This document shows, in pieces, positions 18,101 to 25,951 of a stretch of DNA of 64,000 nucleotides (positions are counted from its first letter, which is position 1; every line of letters begins with the position of its first letter). Source of the DNA: Flavobacterium salilacus subsp. salilacus (GTDB taxonomy: Bacteria; Bacteroidota; Bacteroidia; Flavobacteriales; Flavobacteriaceae); the NCBI RefSeq assembly GCF_004634195.1, contig NZ_SKBP01000002.1:1-64000 (forward strand). Direction: 5' to 3'. The notes under the pieces are model-generated. The model was not told the origin of the DNA and did not search any database. It worked only from the letters and a program-made list of their open reading frames with translations. The position numbers were made by a program, and so were the translations under genes.

Positions 18101-18505
18101 ATCTAAAACATACTGGGGATAGGGTTGATAAAAAAAATCCGGTAGTAGCACATCTATATTATCTCTTAAATCATCTTTACCATTAACTATTTGAGAAATC
18201 ATTCCTGTACCGAAATACCATCCAAGTCCCACTTGTGAAGCTTCTTCATCTACTCTTATACCGTTTGAAGTATAGGACAATGATAAAGGAATATTTATAT
18301 CACCATAATTAATTGTATATAACGGAATATTAACATTAGGTTTACCCGAATAATTTGCAATTGGCATACTGCCATATTTTTCAAACAAATAGGCTTCGGG
18401 AGATTTGGGTTGTTGAAATTGGATATTTAACTGGCTAAAAATTTTTTGAGAAAGAATAGAAAGCAAAAGTAGAAATAGCAATTTCTTAGTGGTTGCACTT
18501 TTCAT
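15173..18505 (-). CDS. Exported SpvB/Rhs-like large protein (1110 aa)
   Basis: First gene of the locus. The Sec signal peptide is about residues 1-24 (MKSATTKKLLFLLLLSILS). The early part has VNIPLYTI, IPLSLSYTSNGIRVDEEAS and VGLGWYFGTG, typical of SpvB/TcaC-like N-termini in Bacteroidota Rhs partners. The C-terminus has YD repeats (TYDPLIGITSMTDPKGY, YGYDSQNRLKYIKDEDGN) and ends without a toxin tip. It lies 11 nt upstream of the full-length Rhs gene, so the two are probably co-transcribed and may form a shell or delivery complex together. The delivery route is not evident; no T9SS sorting domain is seen. Confidence 0.8.
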   Translation of the reverse strand: MKSATTKKLLFLLLLSILSQKIFSQLNIQFQQPKSPEAYLFEKYGSMPIANYSGKPNVNIPLYTINYGDINIPLSLSYTSNGIRVDEEASQVGLGWYFGTGMISQIVNGKDDLRDNIDVLLPDFFYQPYPQYVLDNYPRRYFDAYPIGNIDPMTPDRLLLDPADPISRDKYFMGRVRTDGSFSNFVPYPRNGQLYDYKPVLDWYNNPYFGDDMEIDLFKANFFGHEIIFYYSPINNTSGTLGSVSVLSGDKYAVKLINNGSNTYSFKITAPDGTSYFFEEELVNYNTPSLTSSGYTTNLNDTSGTGYQTFTSVVTPQDEGLDIYTSYSRIWKITKIEDTKGNIATFNYTDLPKITSTTSKSSRTEFLNVTYRHTEQSLGLGLIDQWWPLIGPEFGSYQPPTGKHIHYYRNTNATLRQDKSCLSSIEFGDSELIFNNTDRIDIPYDKKLSGISVLYKNNIVKNINLEYDYFNSAYSSNNTQKRLKLLSVQDGDNSYKFKYNNTPFPNKNSNSFDYWGFYNGAPNTTASSNPFRLYEDSSLIPQWAHDLMPSIEGIANRSAHSEYCKIGILEEIEYPTGGTTEFIYELNEFDNYFFPDYNNKTVLDANDNFVNDYPQTISRGFGLRIKETIDRPGDGTSYKTKYTYSGGKHIPPYVAYNDSESHYTTYNDNQVCGGTQCTYYTVTSGNKIMSYNNSLYQTNILGNGDGVGYDTVTVEKVSSNTVTTNGKTEHFYTNVPDVSARDKFGFGVPKSLFDMFGFSIRPTDLDNGLLTQEIVYDIYNTPKFKKEYTYQSILPTIYTSTTASYNVKVVKVPGNYGYPRTGSGNHTYAVPPIQEVFHEYLFFYYPLRKTKNLLKNQTVTEYFDAGNVIATTSYEYDNFYRKKSITVADPNRGIEKQTIDYYTSYQTSYKNQLMLPQRTRTYQGNLYGNQELKEERYYFYNDPSNLVSRVKVRPRGTQNPNYEREIYYDQYDDKGNIIEYHVEDGNSTCVIWGYNKTLPIATIENVAYGSVVSSYVNNLQTLSNSDIDNCRQVSCTEQALRTALNNLRSAFPQAMVTTYTYDPLIGITSMTDPKGYTSYYGYDSQNRLKYIKDEDGNILEENEYNFKSDN

Positions 18506-18729
18506 AAATTTTATAATTATATATAATTATATTTTTTTAACAGCTAAAATAGATTTTAGTATTTATTTAACAAGTAAAAAAATGTAAAATAACAATTTTA
18601 TAATATAAAAACGTAAGAACTTTATTTAAAATATTACTTGATAGAATACAAAATATATAATTAAAATACTGATACTCTAAAAAATTTACACAATATTATC
18701 TATACAAAGTATAATATTATGTAATTATG
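18506..18729. other. AT-rich intergenic region upstream of the Rhs operon
   Basis: About 220 bp of very AT-rich sequence between the start of the SpvB/Rhs-like gene and a small gene on the same strand. It must hold the promoter of the Rhs operon unless that reads through from upstream, but I find no convincing TTG-N19-TAnnTTTG element. Several TATAATTATA-like tracts near 18510-18535 may mark a bend or AT-specific protein binding. Confidence 0.4.
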
Positions 18730-18915
18730 TCAATTTTTAGGCTTGAAAACCGTTGTAAGCAAATAATCGATGGCATCTTGTTTTGTAAATTTACTTTTCT
18801 GTCTTCTAAGTTTAAAGGAAGTTTTTATTTCTTGTTCTTTTACTAATACAATGAATTTTTCCCTTTCCTCCGGAGGGAGGGCAAGAAAAACATCATATAC
18901 TGTATTAGCATTCAT
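18730..18915 (-). CDS. Small hypothetical protein (61 aa)
   Basis: Helical and charged (NTVYDVFLALPPEEREKF, QDAIDYLLTTVF) with no signal or membrane segment. It resembles small antitoxin- or adaptor-like proteins of Bacteroidota in composition, but I do not recognise a family. Just upstream on the same strand an open frame (18918-19022) ends 2 nt before this start, which suggests it was once the second gene of a pair whose first gene is lost. Confidence 0.55.
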   Translation of the reverse strand: MNANTVYDVFLALPPEEREKFIVLVKEQEIKTSFKLRRQKSKFTKQDAIDYLLTTVFKPKN

Positions 18916-18917
18916 TT

Positions 18918-19022
18918 TTAAAGATTAATTTCCTCTATCAAAATAGCCACTCCAATAGTATCTATCTTTTTCAACAAATCAATTTGTTGATTGTATTCCA
19001 AATACGGAATTTGAATCAGGAG
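18918..19022 (-). pseudogene. Possible gene remnant upstream of the 61-aa gene
   Basis: A 34-codon open frame ending in the helical text DLLKKIDTIGVAILIEEINL, with no usable ATG and a stop at its 5' side. Its stop codon is 2 nt before the ATG at 18915, as in translationally coupled pairs. It may be the decayed C-terminus of a lost gene; chance is also possible. The rest of 18916-19221 holds nothing recognisable. Confidence 0.2.
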
Positions 19023-19221
19023 TTAATTAGTTCCTAAGTTCTTGTTTGAAATGATAGGGATGGTCATTCACACTACTCGGATTTTTCCATAAATCTATTG
19101 TAGTATGCATTGAAGCGTTAATCTTATTGTTTGAAAGTGATTAAATTACAGTACTTTACAAAAGTTTAAAATGATATAATTCCTGTGTTTTTATAACTGT
19201 AAAAAATTTTAGACATAAAAA

Positions 19222-19247
19222 AACGGTTTAGCGTACACTAAACCGTT
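19222..19247 (-). terminator. Terminator downstream of tRNA-Met
   Basis: A 10-bp perfect stem, AACGGTTTAG paired with CTAAACCGTT around a 6-nt loop. On the minus strand it is followed by a run of T (A-run at 19214-19221 on the plus strand), which fits a Rho-independent terminator for the tRNA gene. Confidence 0.85.
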
Positions 19248-19270
19248 GATTTCCTGTTTTTTCAATTTTG

Positions 19271-19344
19271 TAGCGAAGACGGGAGTTGAACCCGTGACCT
19301 CAGGGTTATGAATCCTGCGCTCTAACCGACTGAGCTACCTCGCC
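19271..19344 (-). tRNA. tRNA-Met (anticodon CAT)
   Basis: Cloverleaf on the minus strand: acceptor GGCGAGG paired with CTTCGCT (G-U at the end), D-arm AGCTCAGTCGGTTAGAGC, anticodon stem-loop CAGGATTCATAACCCTG with CAT anticodon, T-arm ACGGGTTCAACTCCCGT, discriminator A. Nothing marks it as initiator (no C1-A72 mismatch), so it is elongator Met; a CAT tRNA-Ile read after lysidine modification is less likely but cannot be excluded. No CCA is encoded. Confidence 0.92.
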
Positions 19345-19498
19345 ATTTTTCGGTTTGCATTATTATTCCTTCAATGCGGGTGCAAATATATAATTTTATT
19401 TAATGCATCCAAACATATTTTTTTGAAAAAAATATTTTATCAAAATGTTTTTTTTTAACTGTTTATTATTCTATATTTCGCGAAAATTTTACAGACCG

Positions 19499-19891
19499 AT
19501 GGACGAAAAAACAAAATATGAACTCGAATTCCCGATAACCTCATCACCACAGCTTTTATATCAATATATATCAACGCCATCAGGATTGTCAGAATGGTTT
19601 GCAGATAATGTTAACTCCAGAGGAGAGTTTTTTACCTTTATTTGGGATGACTCTGAAGAAAAAGCCAGGATGTCTTCTAAGAAAAGCGGAGAGAGAATTA
19701 AATTCAGATGGGTAGATGACGAAAATAAAGATGGAGAGTACTATTTTGAGTTAAGAATCTTAGTTGATGAGATAACTAAAGACGTATCACTTATGGTGGT
19801 AGATTTTGCCTATGAAGATGATGTGGAAGAAGCAAAACAGTTATGGGAAAACCAAATATCCGACCTAAAACATGTTTTAGGCTCTGTTTAG
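19499..19891 (+). CDS. START-like domain protein (130 aa)
   Basis: Small SRPBCC/START-like protein of a kind well conserved in Flavobacteriia, related to AHSA1-type folds: ELEFPITSSPQLLYQYISTP, SGLSEWFAD and a C-terminal helix ENQISDLKHVL. The ATG at 19499 is preferred over an upstream ATG at 19445 because family members begin MDxKxKYELEF and the extra 18 residues are Phe-rich and unconserved. It is cytosolic and its ligand is unknown. The neighbours (aminotransferase IV, YqgE, HU, fmt) form a common Flavobacterium gene order. Confidence 0.85.
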   Translation: MDEKTKYELEFPITSSPQLLYQYISTPSGLSEWFADNVNSRGEFFTFIWDDSEEKARMSSKKSGERIKFRWVDDENKDGEYYFELRILVDEITKDVSLMVVDFAYEDDVEEAKQLWENQISDLKHVLGSV

Positions 19892-19918
19892 GATATCATT
19901 GCTATTAAAGTTATATTT

Positions 19919-19944
19919 GCCCTATCCAAAATAGGGCATTTTTT
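19919..19944 (+). terminator. Terminator between START-like and aminotransferase genes
   Basis: GCCCTAT, loop CCAAA, ATAGGGC, then A and six T. The T-run abuts the ATG of the next gene at 19945. A TATATTTG sequence, matching the Bacteroidota -7 element, ends at the first base of the stem (19912-19919), but the matching -33 TTG is not at the right distance. Confidence 0.75.
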
Positions 19945-20790
19945 ATGATAAGTTATAACGGCAACTTAACACCACAATCAGATATATCCATACACCAAAA
20001 CCGGGCATTTTTATATGGAGATGCTATTTTTGAAACGCTGAAAGTACTCGACGGCAAAGTTTTGTTTATAGAAGACCACTATTTTAGATTAATGGCTTCT
20101 ATGCGTATAATAAGAATGGAAATTCCTATGTATTTTACCATGGAGTATATGGAGGAAAAAGTACTGGAACTGGTAAATAATTTACAACTAAGCGCATCTG
20201 CCAGAGCACGACTTACATTTTTCAGAAAGCCCGGAGGTTATTACCTTCCTACCGATAATAATACTGAATTTATTATAACTGCTGATAAAATGGAGAATTC
20301 AATATATCAATTTTCAGATGCAGTATATGAGGTAGATCTTTTTAAAGATTTTTATGTAACCAAGCAATTACTGTCTTCATTAAAGACTGTTAACAAAATG
20401 GTACACATTACAGGTAGTGTTTATGCATATGAAAACGGGCTTAATAATTGCCTGCTGCTGAATGACGATAAAAACGTGGTAGAAGCGCTGCAAGGCAATT
20501 TATTTATGCTTATGGGCAATAAATTAATTACTCCGCCTGTGGCAGATGGCTGCCTTAATGGCATCATGAGAAAACAAGTTTTAGCAGCTGCAAAAAAGCA
20601 TAAAGATATTATCGTTGAAGAAGCATCAATATCCCCGTTTGACCTTCAAAAAGCGGATGAATTATTTATTACTAATGTGATTGCAGGGATACAACCCATC
20701 ACTAAATACAGAAAAAAAGAGTACGGGAATGATTTGGCATCTGATTTATTGAAAAAACTGAATGCTCAAATAAGACTGGGATTAGTTTAA
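19945..20790 (+). CDS. Class IV aminotransferase (PLP fold-type IV, 281 aa)
   Basis: Family of branched-chain aminotransferases and aminodeoxychorismate lyase. The N-terminal GDAIFETLKVLDGKVLFIEDH (33-53) and the PLP-lysine region SLKTVNKMVHI (about 147-157) are typical, as are EALQGNLFML and PPVADGCLNGIMR. Length fits PabC-like enzymes; the substrate (BCAA or aminodeoxychorismate) cannot be decided here. Its 3' end overlaps the convergent yqgE-like gene by 9 bp. Confidence 0.88.
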   Translation: MISYNGNLTPQSDISIHQNRAFLYGDAIFETLKVLDGKVLFIEDHYFRLMASMRIIRMEIPMYFTMEYMEEKVLELVNNLQLSASARARLTFFRKPGGYYLPTDNNTEFIITADKMENSIYQFSDAVYEVDLFKDFYVTKQLLSSLKTVNKMVHITGSVYAYENGLNNCLLLNDDKNVVEALQGNLFMLMGNKLITPPVADGCLNGIMRKQVLAAAKKHKDIIVEEASISPFDLQKADELFITNVIAGIQPITKYRKKEYGNDLASDLLKKLNAQIRLGLV

Positions 20791-21342
20791 GGCAGGATTT
20801 TCGGGAGCGTTAGACCATATTAAATATTCACCACCTAATTCCATTATTTTTTCTTTCCAGAAAGAGGCACTGGATTTTCCTATAATTTTATTTTGATAGC
20901 TGTTTTCAGATACTATCCAAGAATCTTCTTCAAGTTCATCTTCAAGCTGGTGGGCATCCCAGCCGGTATAGCCTAAAAAGAAGCGAATATTGTTCTTTTT
21001 AATCTTTCCTGTATTGATAAGATCTTTAGTAGATTCGAAGTCGCCTCCCCAATAAATACCATTAGATATTTCGATACTATTAGGAATGAGTTCGGGAATA
21101 TTGTGTATAAAATATAGATTATCCTGCTCTACCGGTCCCCCATTATAAATTTTAAATTCCCCTTTTATTTCAGGAATAAGATCTTGTATGGTAAATCCAA
21201 GGGGCTTGTTTAAGATGAAACCCACAGAACCCTCTGCATTATGATCGGCTAATAAAACCACAGATCTGTTAAATGACAGATCTCCTATGGTCGAAGGCTC
21301 TGCAATAAGCAGGTGCCCTTTTTTTGGCTTTAGTGAAATCAT
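20782..21342 (-). CDS. YqgE/AlgH family protein (186 aa)
   Basis: Full-length member of the YqgE/AlgH (DUF179) family: KKGHLLIAEPSTIGDLSFNR, SVVLLADHNAEGSVGFILNK, NGGPVEQDNLYFIH, FFLGYTGWDAHQLEDEL. Molecular role is unknown; some homologues were linked to alginate regulation. Cytosolic. Convergent with the aminotransferase gene. Confidence 0.93.
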   Translation of the reverse strand: MISLKPKKGHLLIAEPSTIGDLSFNRSVVLLADHNAEGSVGFILNKPLGFTIQDLIPEIKGEFKIYNGGPVEQDNLYFIHNIPELIPNSIEISNGIYWGGDFESTKDLINTGKIKKNNIRFFLGYTGWDAHQLEDELEEDSWIVSENSYQNKIIGKSSASFWKEKIMELGGEYLIWSNAPENPALN

Positions 21343-21415
21343 AGTCCTTCAATTTGAAATAAATTTAATTAAAAAAAACAGACATCCAAAATAAATTCAG
21401 AAAGTTTTATAAAAA

Positions 21416-21439
21416 AAGCCTCTCGTTAAGGAGAGGCTT
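21416..21439 (-). terminator. Terminator of the HU gene
   Basis: AAGCCTCTC paired with GAGAGGCTT around a 6-nt loop, 25 bp past the HU stop codon. On the minus strand a T-run follows (plus-strand A-run at 21411-21417). Confidence 0.88.
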
Positions 21440-21463
21440 AATATACTTGGTTAATTTATGTTA

Positions 21464-21739
21464 TTATTTATTAACAGCACCGTCAAGCTCAGCTCCTGGC
21501 TTAAATTTAACAACATTTTTAGCAGCAATCTTAATAGTAGCTCCTGTTTGCGGATTTCTTCCTTCTCTCGCAGCCCTGTTAGTTACAGACCATGAACCGA
21601 AACCTACCAGAGATACTCTATTACCTTTGTTTAATGCATCACCTACATTGCTGATGAATGACTCTAATGCTTTTTTTGCTGCACCTTTTGATATTCCTGC
21701 ATCTGCAGCCATTGCGTCGATTAATTCTGATTTGTTCAT
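21464..21739 (-). CDS. hup: HU family DNA-binding protein (91 aa)
   Basis: Canonical HU/IHF fold protein: MNKSELIDAMAADAGISKG helices, then SLVGFGSWSV and the DNA-binding arm GRNPQTGATIKIAAKNVVKF. It is a nucleoid protein that bends DNA as a homodimer. Monocistronic: it has its own promoter (21796-21825) and terminator (21416-21439). Confidence 0.96.
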   Translation of the reverse strand: MNKSELIDAMAADAGISKGAAKKALESFISNVGDALNKGNRVSLVGFGSWSVTNRAAREGRNPQTGATIKIAAKNVVKFKPGAELDGAVNK

Positions 21740-21795
21740 AATAATTGTTATTAATTGTTTGGTTTAAAATTAATGTTTTTATATATCCTGTCCTA

Positions 21796-21825
21796 CAAAT
21801 TTAGCAGGAAATCCATACCACACAA
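21796..21825 (-). promoter_or_regulatory. HU promoter (Bacteroidota type)
   Basis: On the minus strand TTG (21823-21825), 19-nt spacer, TAAATTTG (21796-21803). This is a full match to the Bacteroidota TTG-N17-23-TAnnTTTG consensus. A start near 21789 would give a leader of about 50 nt for the HU gene. Confidence 0.8.
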
Positions 21826-21927
21826 GTGTTTTATAATTATTTCAATTTAATTGTTAATAACTTTTATTAAAATGTTAACAAAGGGGCTTGGAATTTATAA
21901 TTTTTTGTTAACACTTGTGTTTACTGG

Positions 21928-22875
21928 CTATTTTGCCATAGCATTTGCCGTAAATTTCATACCGTTAAGCAACTCGCCTGCTGTCATTTTTTTCTTACCG
22001 GGAAATTGTAAATCAAGTAATATAATATATCCGTTGGCAACACTTATCTTGATTTCTTTTTTATCAACAATAAGTTTACCAACTTCACAATCATGATCTT
22101 CTTCTTTAAACAGAGCATTATATACCTTTACATTCCATTCCTGCCCATTATCGTTAATAAAAGTCCATGCCGCAGGATACGGACTAAGCCCTCTTATCAG
22201 GTTATAAATAGCCTGTCCCGGCATAGTCCAGTCTATCTTACAGTTTTCTTTATTTAGCTTATAGGCTGTTTTTATATTCGCATCTGTAGGTTGTATAGTT
22301 GTTTCGGCTTGTCCGTTGCCAATAAGCGACAGCGTTTTCAGCACGGCATCAACACCAAGCAGCATAAGCCTGTCGTGCAGTTCGCCTGCCGTCTCTTTGT
22401 CACCTATAGCTATTTCCTCCTTTAATATAATAGCACCTGTGTCAATTTTATCATCAATAAAAAAAGTTGTTACACCTGTTGTTTTCTCTCCATTAATAAT
22501 AGCCCAATTTATAGGTGCTGCACCACGATATTGCGGCAATAATGATGCATGCAGGTTAAATGTGCCCAACTTTGGCATTTTCCATACCTGAGCGGGCAAC
22601 ATACGAAAAGCTACAACTACTTGTAAATTTGCCTGTAAACCCTCAAGCTCTTGTAAAAAAACCTCATCTTTTAAATTAACCGGTTGCAACAGCTTTAGGT
22701 TTTTTTCCAGTGCATATTCTTTTACTGCTGAGTATTTTACTTTTTGTCCTCTGCCCGCAGGTCTGTCAGGAGCAGTTATAACCCCAACAATATCATAGTT
22801 ATTTTGATATATAGCATCCAGAATCCCTACTGCAAATTCGGGTGTTCCCATAAAAACAATTCGTAAACGTTCCAT
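21928..22875 (-). CDS. fmt: Methionyl-tRNA formyltransferase (315 aa)
   Basis: Formylates initiator Met-tRNA with 10-formyl-THF. N-terminal RIVFMGTPEFAV, PDRPAGRGQ, and the catalytic block HASLLPQYRGAAPINWAI with TTGVTTFFIDDKIDTG; the C-terminal OB-like domain is present. Length is normal. Its start overlaps the recQ stop by one base, so it is the last gene of an ATPase-recQ-fmt operon. Confidence 0.97.
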   Translation of the reverse strand: MERLRIVFMGTPEFAVGILDAIYQNNYDIVGVITAPDRPAGRGQKVKYSAVKEYALEKNLKLLQPVNLKDEVFLQELEGLQANLQVVVAFRMLPAQVWKMPKLGTFNLHASLLPQYRGAAPINWAIINGEKTTGVTTFFIDDKIDTGAIILKEEIAIGDKETAGELHDRLMLLGVDAVLKTLSLIGNGQAETTIQPTDANIKTAYKLNKENCKIDWTMPGQAIYNLIRGLSPYPAAWTFINDNGQEWNVKVYNALFKEEDHDCEVGKLIVDKKEIKISVANGYIILLDLQFPGKKKMTAGELLNGMKFTANAMAK

Positions 22876-24767
22876 TACTTTATAGTGTATTGGTTATTCA
22901 TATTTATTTTAATCTTTCCATTTTCCAACAAAACCTGTAATACATATACTGTTTCTTTGGGAGTAAGCTCAAGTTTTTGTTCAATCTCGCGCGAATTGTA
23001 TGAGTCATTTTCCAGTAATTGCAATACTGCCTCAGCGAGATAGGTTATACTTCTAGACTCTTTATGTTTATTTATACAATAGGAGCAAATCCCGCAATCT
23101 GCACTTTCTTTCTCTTCAAAGTAATCAAGTAACAGGCGGCTCTTGCATCTGTTGTTATTTGTTGCATAATGCACTATAGCTTCAAACTGCTTTACTTTTA
23201 TTTTATTCTGTTGTTCTAAAAAGGCAGTTACCCGATTGATCGTAAGGTCATCTTCCCGAACCTCGTTAAAAGTAAGGCTGCTGTCAGCCCCTTTACTGGT
23301 ATATGTTATAACTCCTTTTTGCTGCAACCGTTGCATTAGTGTCAAAAGTTCCTGTTCTGTTGATTTTGCTTTTTTATTTATAAAGTTAGCATTTATAGCT
23401 GTTTCCATATCAAATACTCCTGCATAATTCCTTAAAATAGTCAAAATCATCGTTTCATCTGCAGGATTAAGGCTGATGTAGCGCAATACTTCTTTACTGG
23501 GCACAAGAAACTGTAAGGTTATACTCTCTGAAAATTCTTTAGACAATGTAACGATACCCTGCCTATCTAAAAACTGTAACGCGTTATATGTTTTTACAAC
23601 AGGAAAATCATAATGCCTGCAAAACTCGTTAAGATTGAACGGAAAAGTTTGCCCTATACCTTCGCCATAGGCTATCTGCAAATAATTATTTAATCGGGAA
23701 TATACATTTTTTAAAAACTTTTTGTCAGGGAGAACTTCTATAAACTGGTTTTGAGTTGCCGCTATGTCAGATTTGTTTATTAACAACACTGCAAACGACT
23801 TTTTACCAATTCGCCCTGCCCTCCCCGCTTCCTGGTAATAGTTTTCAAGATTTTCGGGTAACTGTATGTGAATAACTGTTTTTACATTAGCCTTATCTAT
23901 ACCCATGCCAAAAGCATTGGTAGCTACTATTACCTGTACCTTTTCCTGCATCCAAGCCTGCATATTAGCTTCTTTCTCCTTCTCTTTAAGCCCGCCATGA
24001 TAATGGGTAGCTTTAAAGCCGAGCGATTGTAATTGTTGTGAAACATCATGACATGACTTTCGGTTGCGAACATATATAATGGATGGTTCAGGATTTTTAG
24101 TGAGTATTTGTTGCAGACGATGAAGTTTATCTTCGGTTTCGAGAACCATATAGGCTATATTCTCTCTAAAAAATGACTTTTTATATACTACAGGGTTCTC
24201 TAACCCCAAATGTGTGGCGATGTCTTCCTGCACCCTTTTTGTAGCAGAGGCTGTTAATGCTAAAAATGGTACATTGGGCAACTGTTTTTTTAATGCTGAA
24301 ATTTTTAAATAAGCTGGTCGAAAATCATGTCCCCATTGCGATACGCAATGCGCTTCGTCTATAGCTACAAGATTTATAGGGAGTTCCTTTATACGCTCTA
24401 TAATCCACTCAGCTTGTAACCTTTCGGGAGAAACATATAAAAATTTATAATCGCCAAACTTACAGTTATCCAACTGGTCGCTTATAGCATCGGGAGATAA
24501 TCCTCCTGTGAGCGCAATAGCTTTAATACCTCGTGCCGACAAATTGGCAACCTGGTCTTTCATTAAGGCTATTAGCGGAGAGATTACCAAACAAAGACCG
24601 GGTTTTATTAGTGCCGGTACTTGAAAACATATTGATTTACCACCTCCTGTGGGCATTAAGGCAAAGGCATCTTTACCTTCAAGTACTGATTGGATTATTT
24701 TATCCTGTGGTTCGCGAAAGCTGTCATATTGCCAGTACTTTTTTAGAATTTCGAGGGGATGTTGCAT
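22875..24767 (-). CDS. recQ: ATP-dependent DNA helicase RecQ (630 aa)
   Basis: 3'-5' superfamily 2 helicase. Walker A MPTGGGKSICFQVP, DEAH box IDEAHCVSQWGHDFRPAY, motif VI region ENYYQEAGRAGRIGK, zinc-binding cysteines CKSRLL and CGICSYC in the RQC region, then a winged helix. There is no HRDC domain, as in short RecQ forms of Bacteroidota. Five nt downstream of the ATPase gene and overlapping fmt by one base. Confidence 0.95.
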   Translation of the reverse strand: MQHPLEILKKYWQYDSFREPQDKIIQSVLEGKDAFALMPTGGGKSICFQVPALIKPGLCLVISPLIALMKDQVANLSARGIKAIALTGGLSPDAISDQLDNCKFGDYKFLYVSPERLQAEWIIERIKELPINLVAIDEAHCVSQWGHDFRPAYLKISALKKQLPNVPFLALTASATKRVQEDIATHLGLENPVVYKKSFFRENIAYMVLETEDKLHRLQQILTKNPEPSIIYVRNRKSCHDVSQQLQSLGFKATHYHGGLKEKEKEANMQAWMQEKVQVIVATNAFGMGIDKANVKTVIHIQLPENLENYYQEAGRAGRIGKKSFAVLLINKSDIAATQNQFIEVLPDKKFLKNVYSRLNNYLQIAYGEGIGQTFPFNLNEFCRHYDFPVVKTYNALQFLDRQGIVTLSKEFSESITLQFLVPSKEVLRYISLNPADETMILTILRNYAGVFDMETAINANFINKKAKSTEQELLTLMQRLQQKGVITYTSKGADSSLTFNEVREDDLTINRVTAFLEQQNKIKVKQFEAIVHYATNNNRCKSRLLLDYFEEKESADCGICSYCINKHKESRSITYLAEAVLQLLENDSYNSREIEQKLELTPKETVYVLQVLLENGKIKINMNNQYTIK

Positions 24768-24772
24768 ATAGG

Positions 24773-25309
24773 TTAAGAAAGATGCCCCAATATATAAAGA
24801 ATTCTGTTATCAAGTGTATCCTTTGGTACTTCTATCAATTTATACCCGAAATTTTTATATGTTTCCTGTAAATGAGCAGCAATTAGTTCTGCCTGCTCAT
24901 AACTTTCATAGCGGGCATCGTCAGCAACATATATTTCGCGCCAGGACGGTAAAAAAAATATTTTGGTATATCGGTATTCTTTACATGCATCATCAAAAAA
25001 AGAGGGGTAGGCATCGCCTATGTAGTGCATATATGCAAGTACATCGGGCAGCCCCCTGTCTATAAATACAATATTGCTTGTATCGTTAACCGCAGCCGCA
25101 TATTGCTTTTTTCTTCCTTCAAGAAGAAGCTCGCTAAACAGCAATGGCTTTTCCAGAAAAAGTTGTTCTATACCTTGTTTACGTGCTTCAAGAGTCACCT
25201 CTCGCGATATTTCCGGATAACAGGTATATCCTTTCTGCTCAAGGTGCTTTATAAGGGTTGTTTTTCCGGAGCCCGGTCCGCCAATTATTACTACTATTTC
25301 TTTAGCCAC
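24773..25309 (-). CDS. AAA/NadR-like ATPase (178 aa)
   Basis: P-loop protein: IVVIIGGPGSGKTTLI Walker A near the N-terminus, FIDRGLPDVLAY with the second acidic motif, and a C-terminal ADDARYESYEQAELI helix. It fits the AAA_28 group of NadR/kinase-like NTPases; the substrate is unknown. The GTG at 25309 is chosen because family members start just before the beta strand and because a -7-like TAAATTTG (25328-25335) overlaps the alternative TTG at 25330. First gene of the recQ-fmt operon. Confidence 0.8.
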   Translation of the reverse strand: MAKEIVVIIGGPGSGKTTLIKHLEQKGYTCYPEISREVTLEARKQGIEQLFLEKPLLFSELLLEGRKKQYAAAVNDTSNIVFIDRGLPDVLAYMHYIGDAYPSFFDDACKEYRYTKIFFLPSWREIYVADDARYESYEQAELIAAHLQETYKNFGYKLIEVPKDTLDNRILYILGHLS

Positions 25310-25621
25310 AATTTCTTTATAAAGCAACAAATTTACTTAAACGTATATTATAATAAAAATGTCTGGTATAATTAGGCAAACAGAAAATAAAACCATTTTA
25401 AAAGATATTACGTAGTATATACATTATGAATAAAAATTCGACATTAAAAGCAGATATCATTCATTTACCTACCTTATGAGTAGTCAACCACTTAGAGTAA
25501 AGCACTTAGGGATAAAGTGAATAATAATGTATTTGTTAATTATTAACCTAAAGAAAATGTTCAAATGTTTTGTTGTTTTAAAAATATATATATTTTTGCT
25601 GCAGAATTAAATCCCAAAAGT

Positions 25622-25867
25622 ATGAGAAAGTTATTTTTAAATTTGTATGTTTTTGTTTTCCTTTTAGCCAGTGATTATGCATTGTTTGCTCAACCTGGAA
25701 CTGGAGGTGGCGGTACCGGATCTGACACAGATGATGGAAATGCGGAAGGTGATAATGACCCTGTGGCTCCTATAAACACGAAACTTATATTATTGGCTAT
25801 TGTTGCTATAGGTTTTGCATATTACTATTTCTCAAAAAGAAAGCAAGAGAAACTTACTTCAAACTAA
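25622..25867 (+). CDS. Small exported protein with C-terminal membrane sorting-like signal (81 aa)
   Basis: Signal peptide at residues 1-23 (MRKLFLNLYVFVFLLASDYA), a Gly/Asp-rich linker (GGGGTGSDTDDGNAEGDND), then PVAPIN, a hydrophobic helix and a basic tail KRKQEK. This layout matches short PID-CTERM-type proteins of Bacteroidota, which are thought to be sorted to the surface. The ATG at 25622 gives the best signal peptide. The role is unknown. The 290 bp upstream hold no other gene. Confidence 0.6.
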   Translation: MRKLFLNLYVFVFLLASDYALFAQPGTGGGGTGSDTDDGNAEGDNDPVAPINTKLILLAIVAIGFAYYYFSKRKQEKLTSN

Positions 25868-25893
25868 TTGCCGAATTGTAATTAATGATATAA

Positions 25894-25923
25894 AAAAGAG
25901 GGATATTTAAATATCCCTCTTTT
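25894..25923. terminator. Bidirectional terminator, perfect palindrome
   Basis: AAAAGAGGGATATTT followed directly by its reverse complement AAATATCCCTCTTTT. Lies between the small exported protein (plus) and the 99-aa gene (minus), which converge here; U-runs exist for both directions. Confidence 0.85.
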
Positions 25924-25951
25924 CCCGTTGATGTTAACTCAATATTATGGT

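Noticed and set aside
19912..19919. TATATTTG as promoter of the aminotransferase gene
   Set aside because: The only nearby upstream TTG gives a 10-nt spacer, and the element abuts a terminator stem.
24870..25065. Plus-strand open frames opposite the ATPase and other core genes
   Set aside because: They are antisense shadows of well-conserved genes with no signals of their own.
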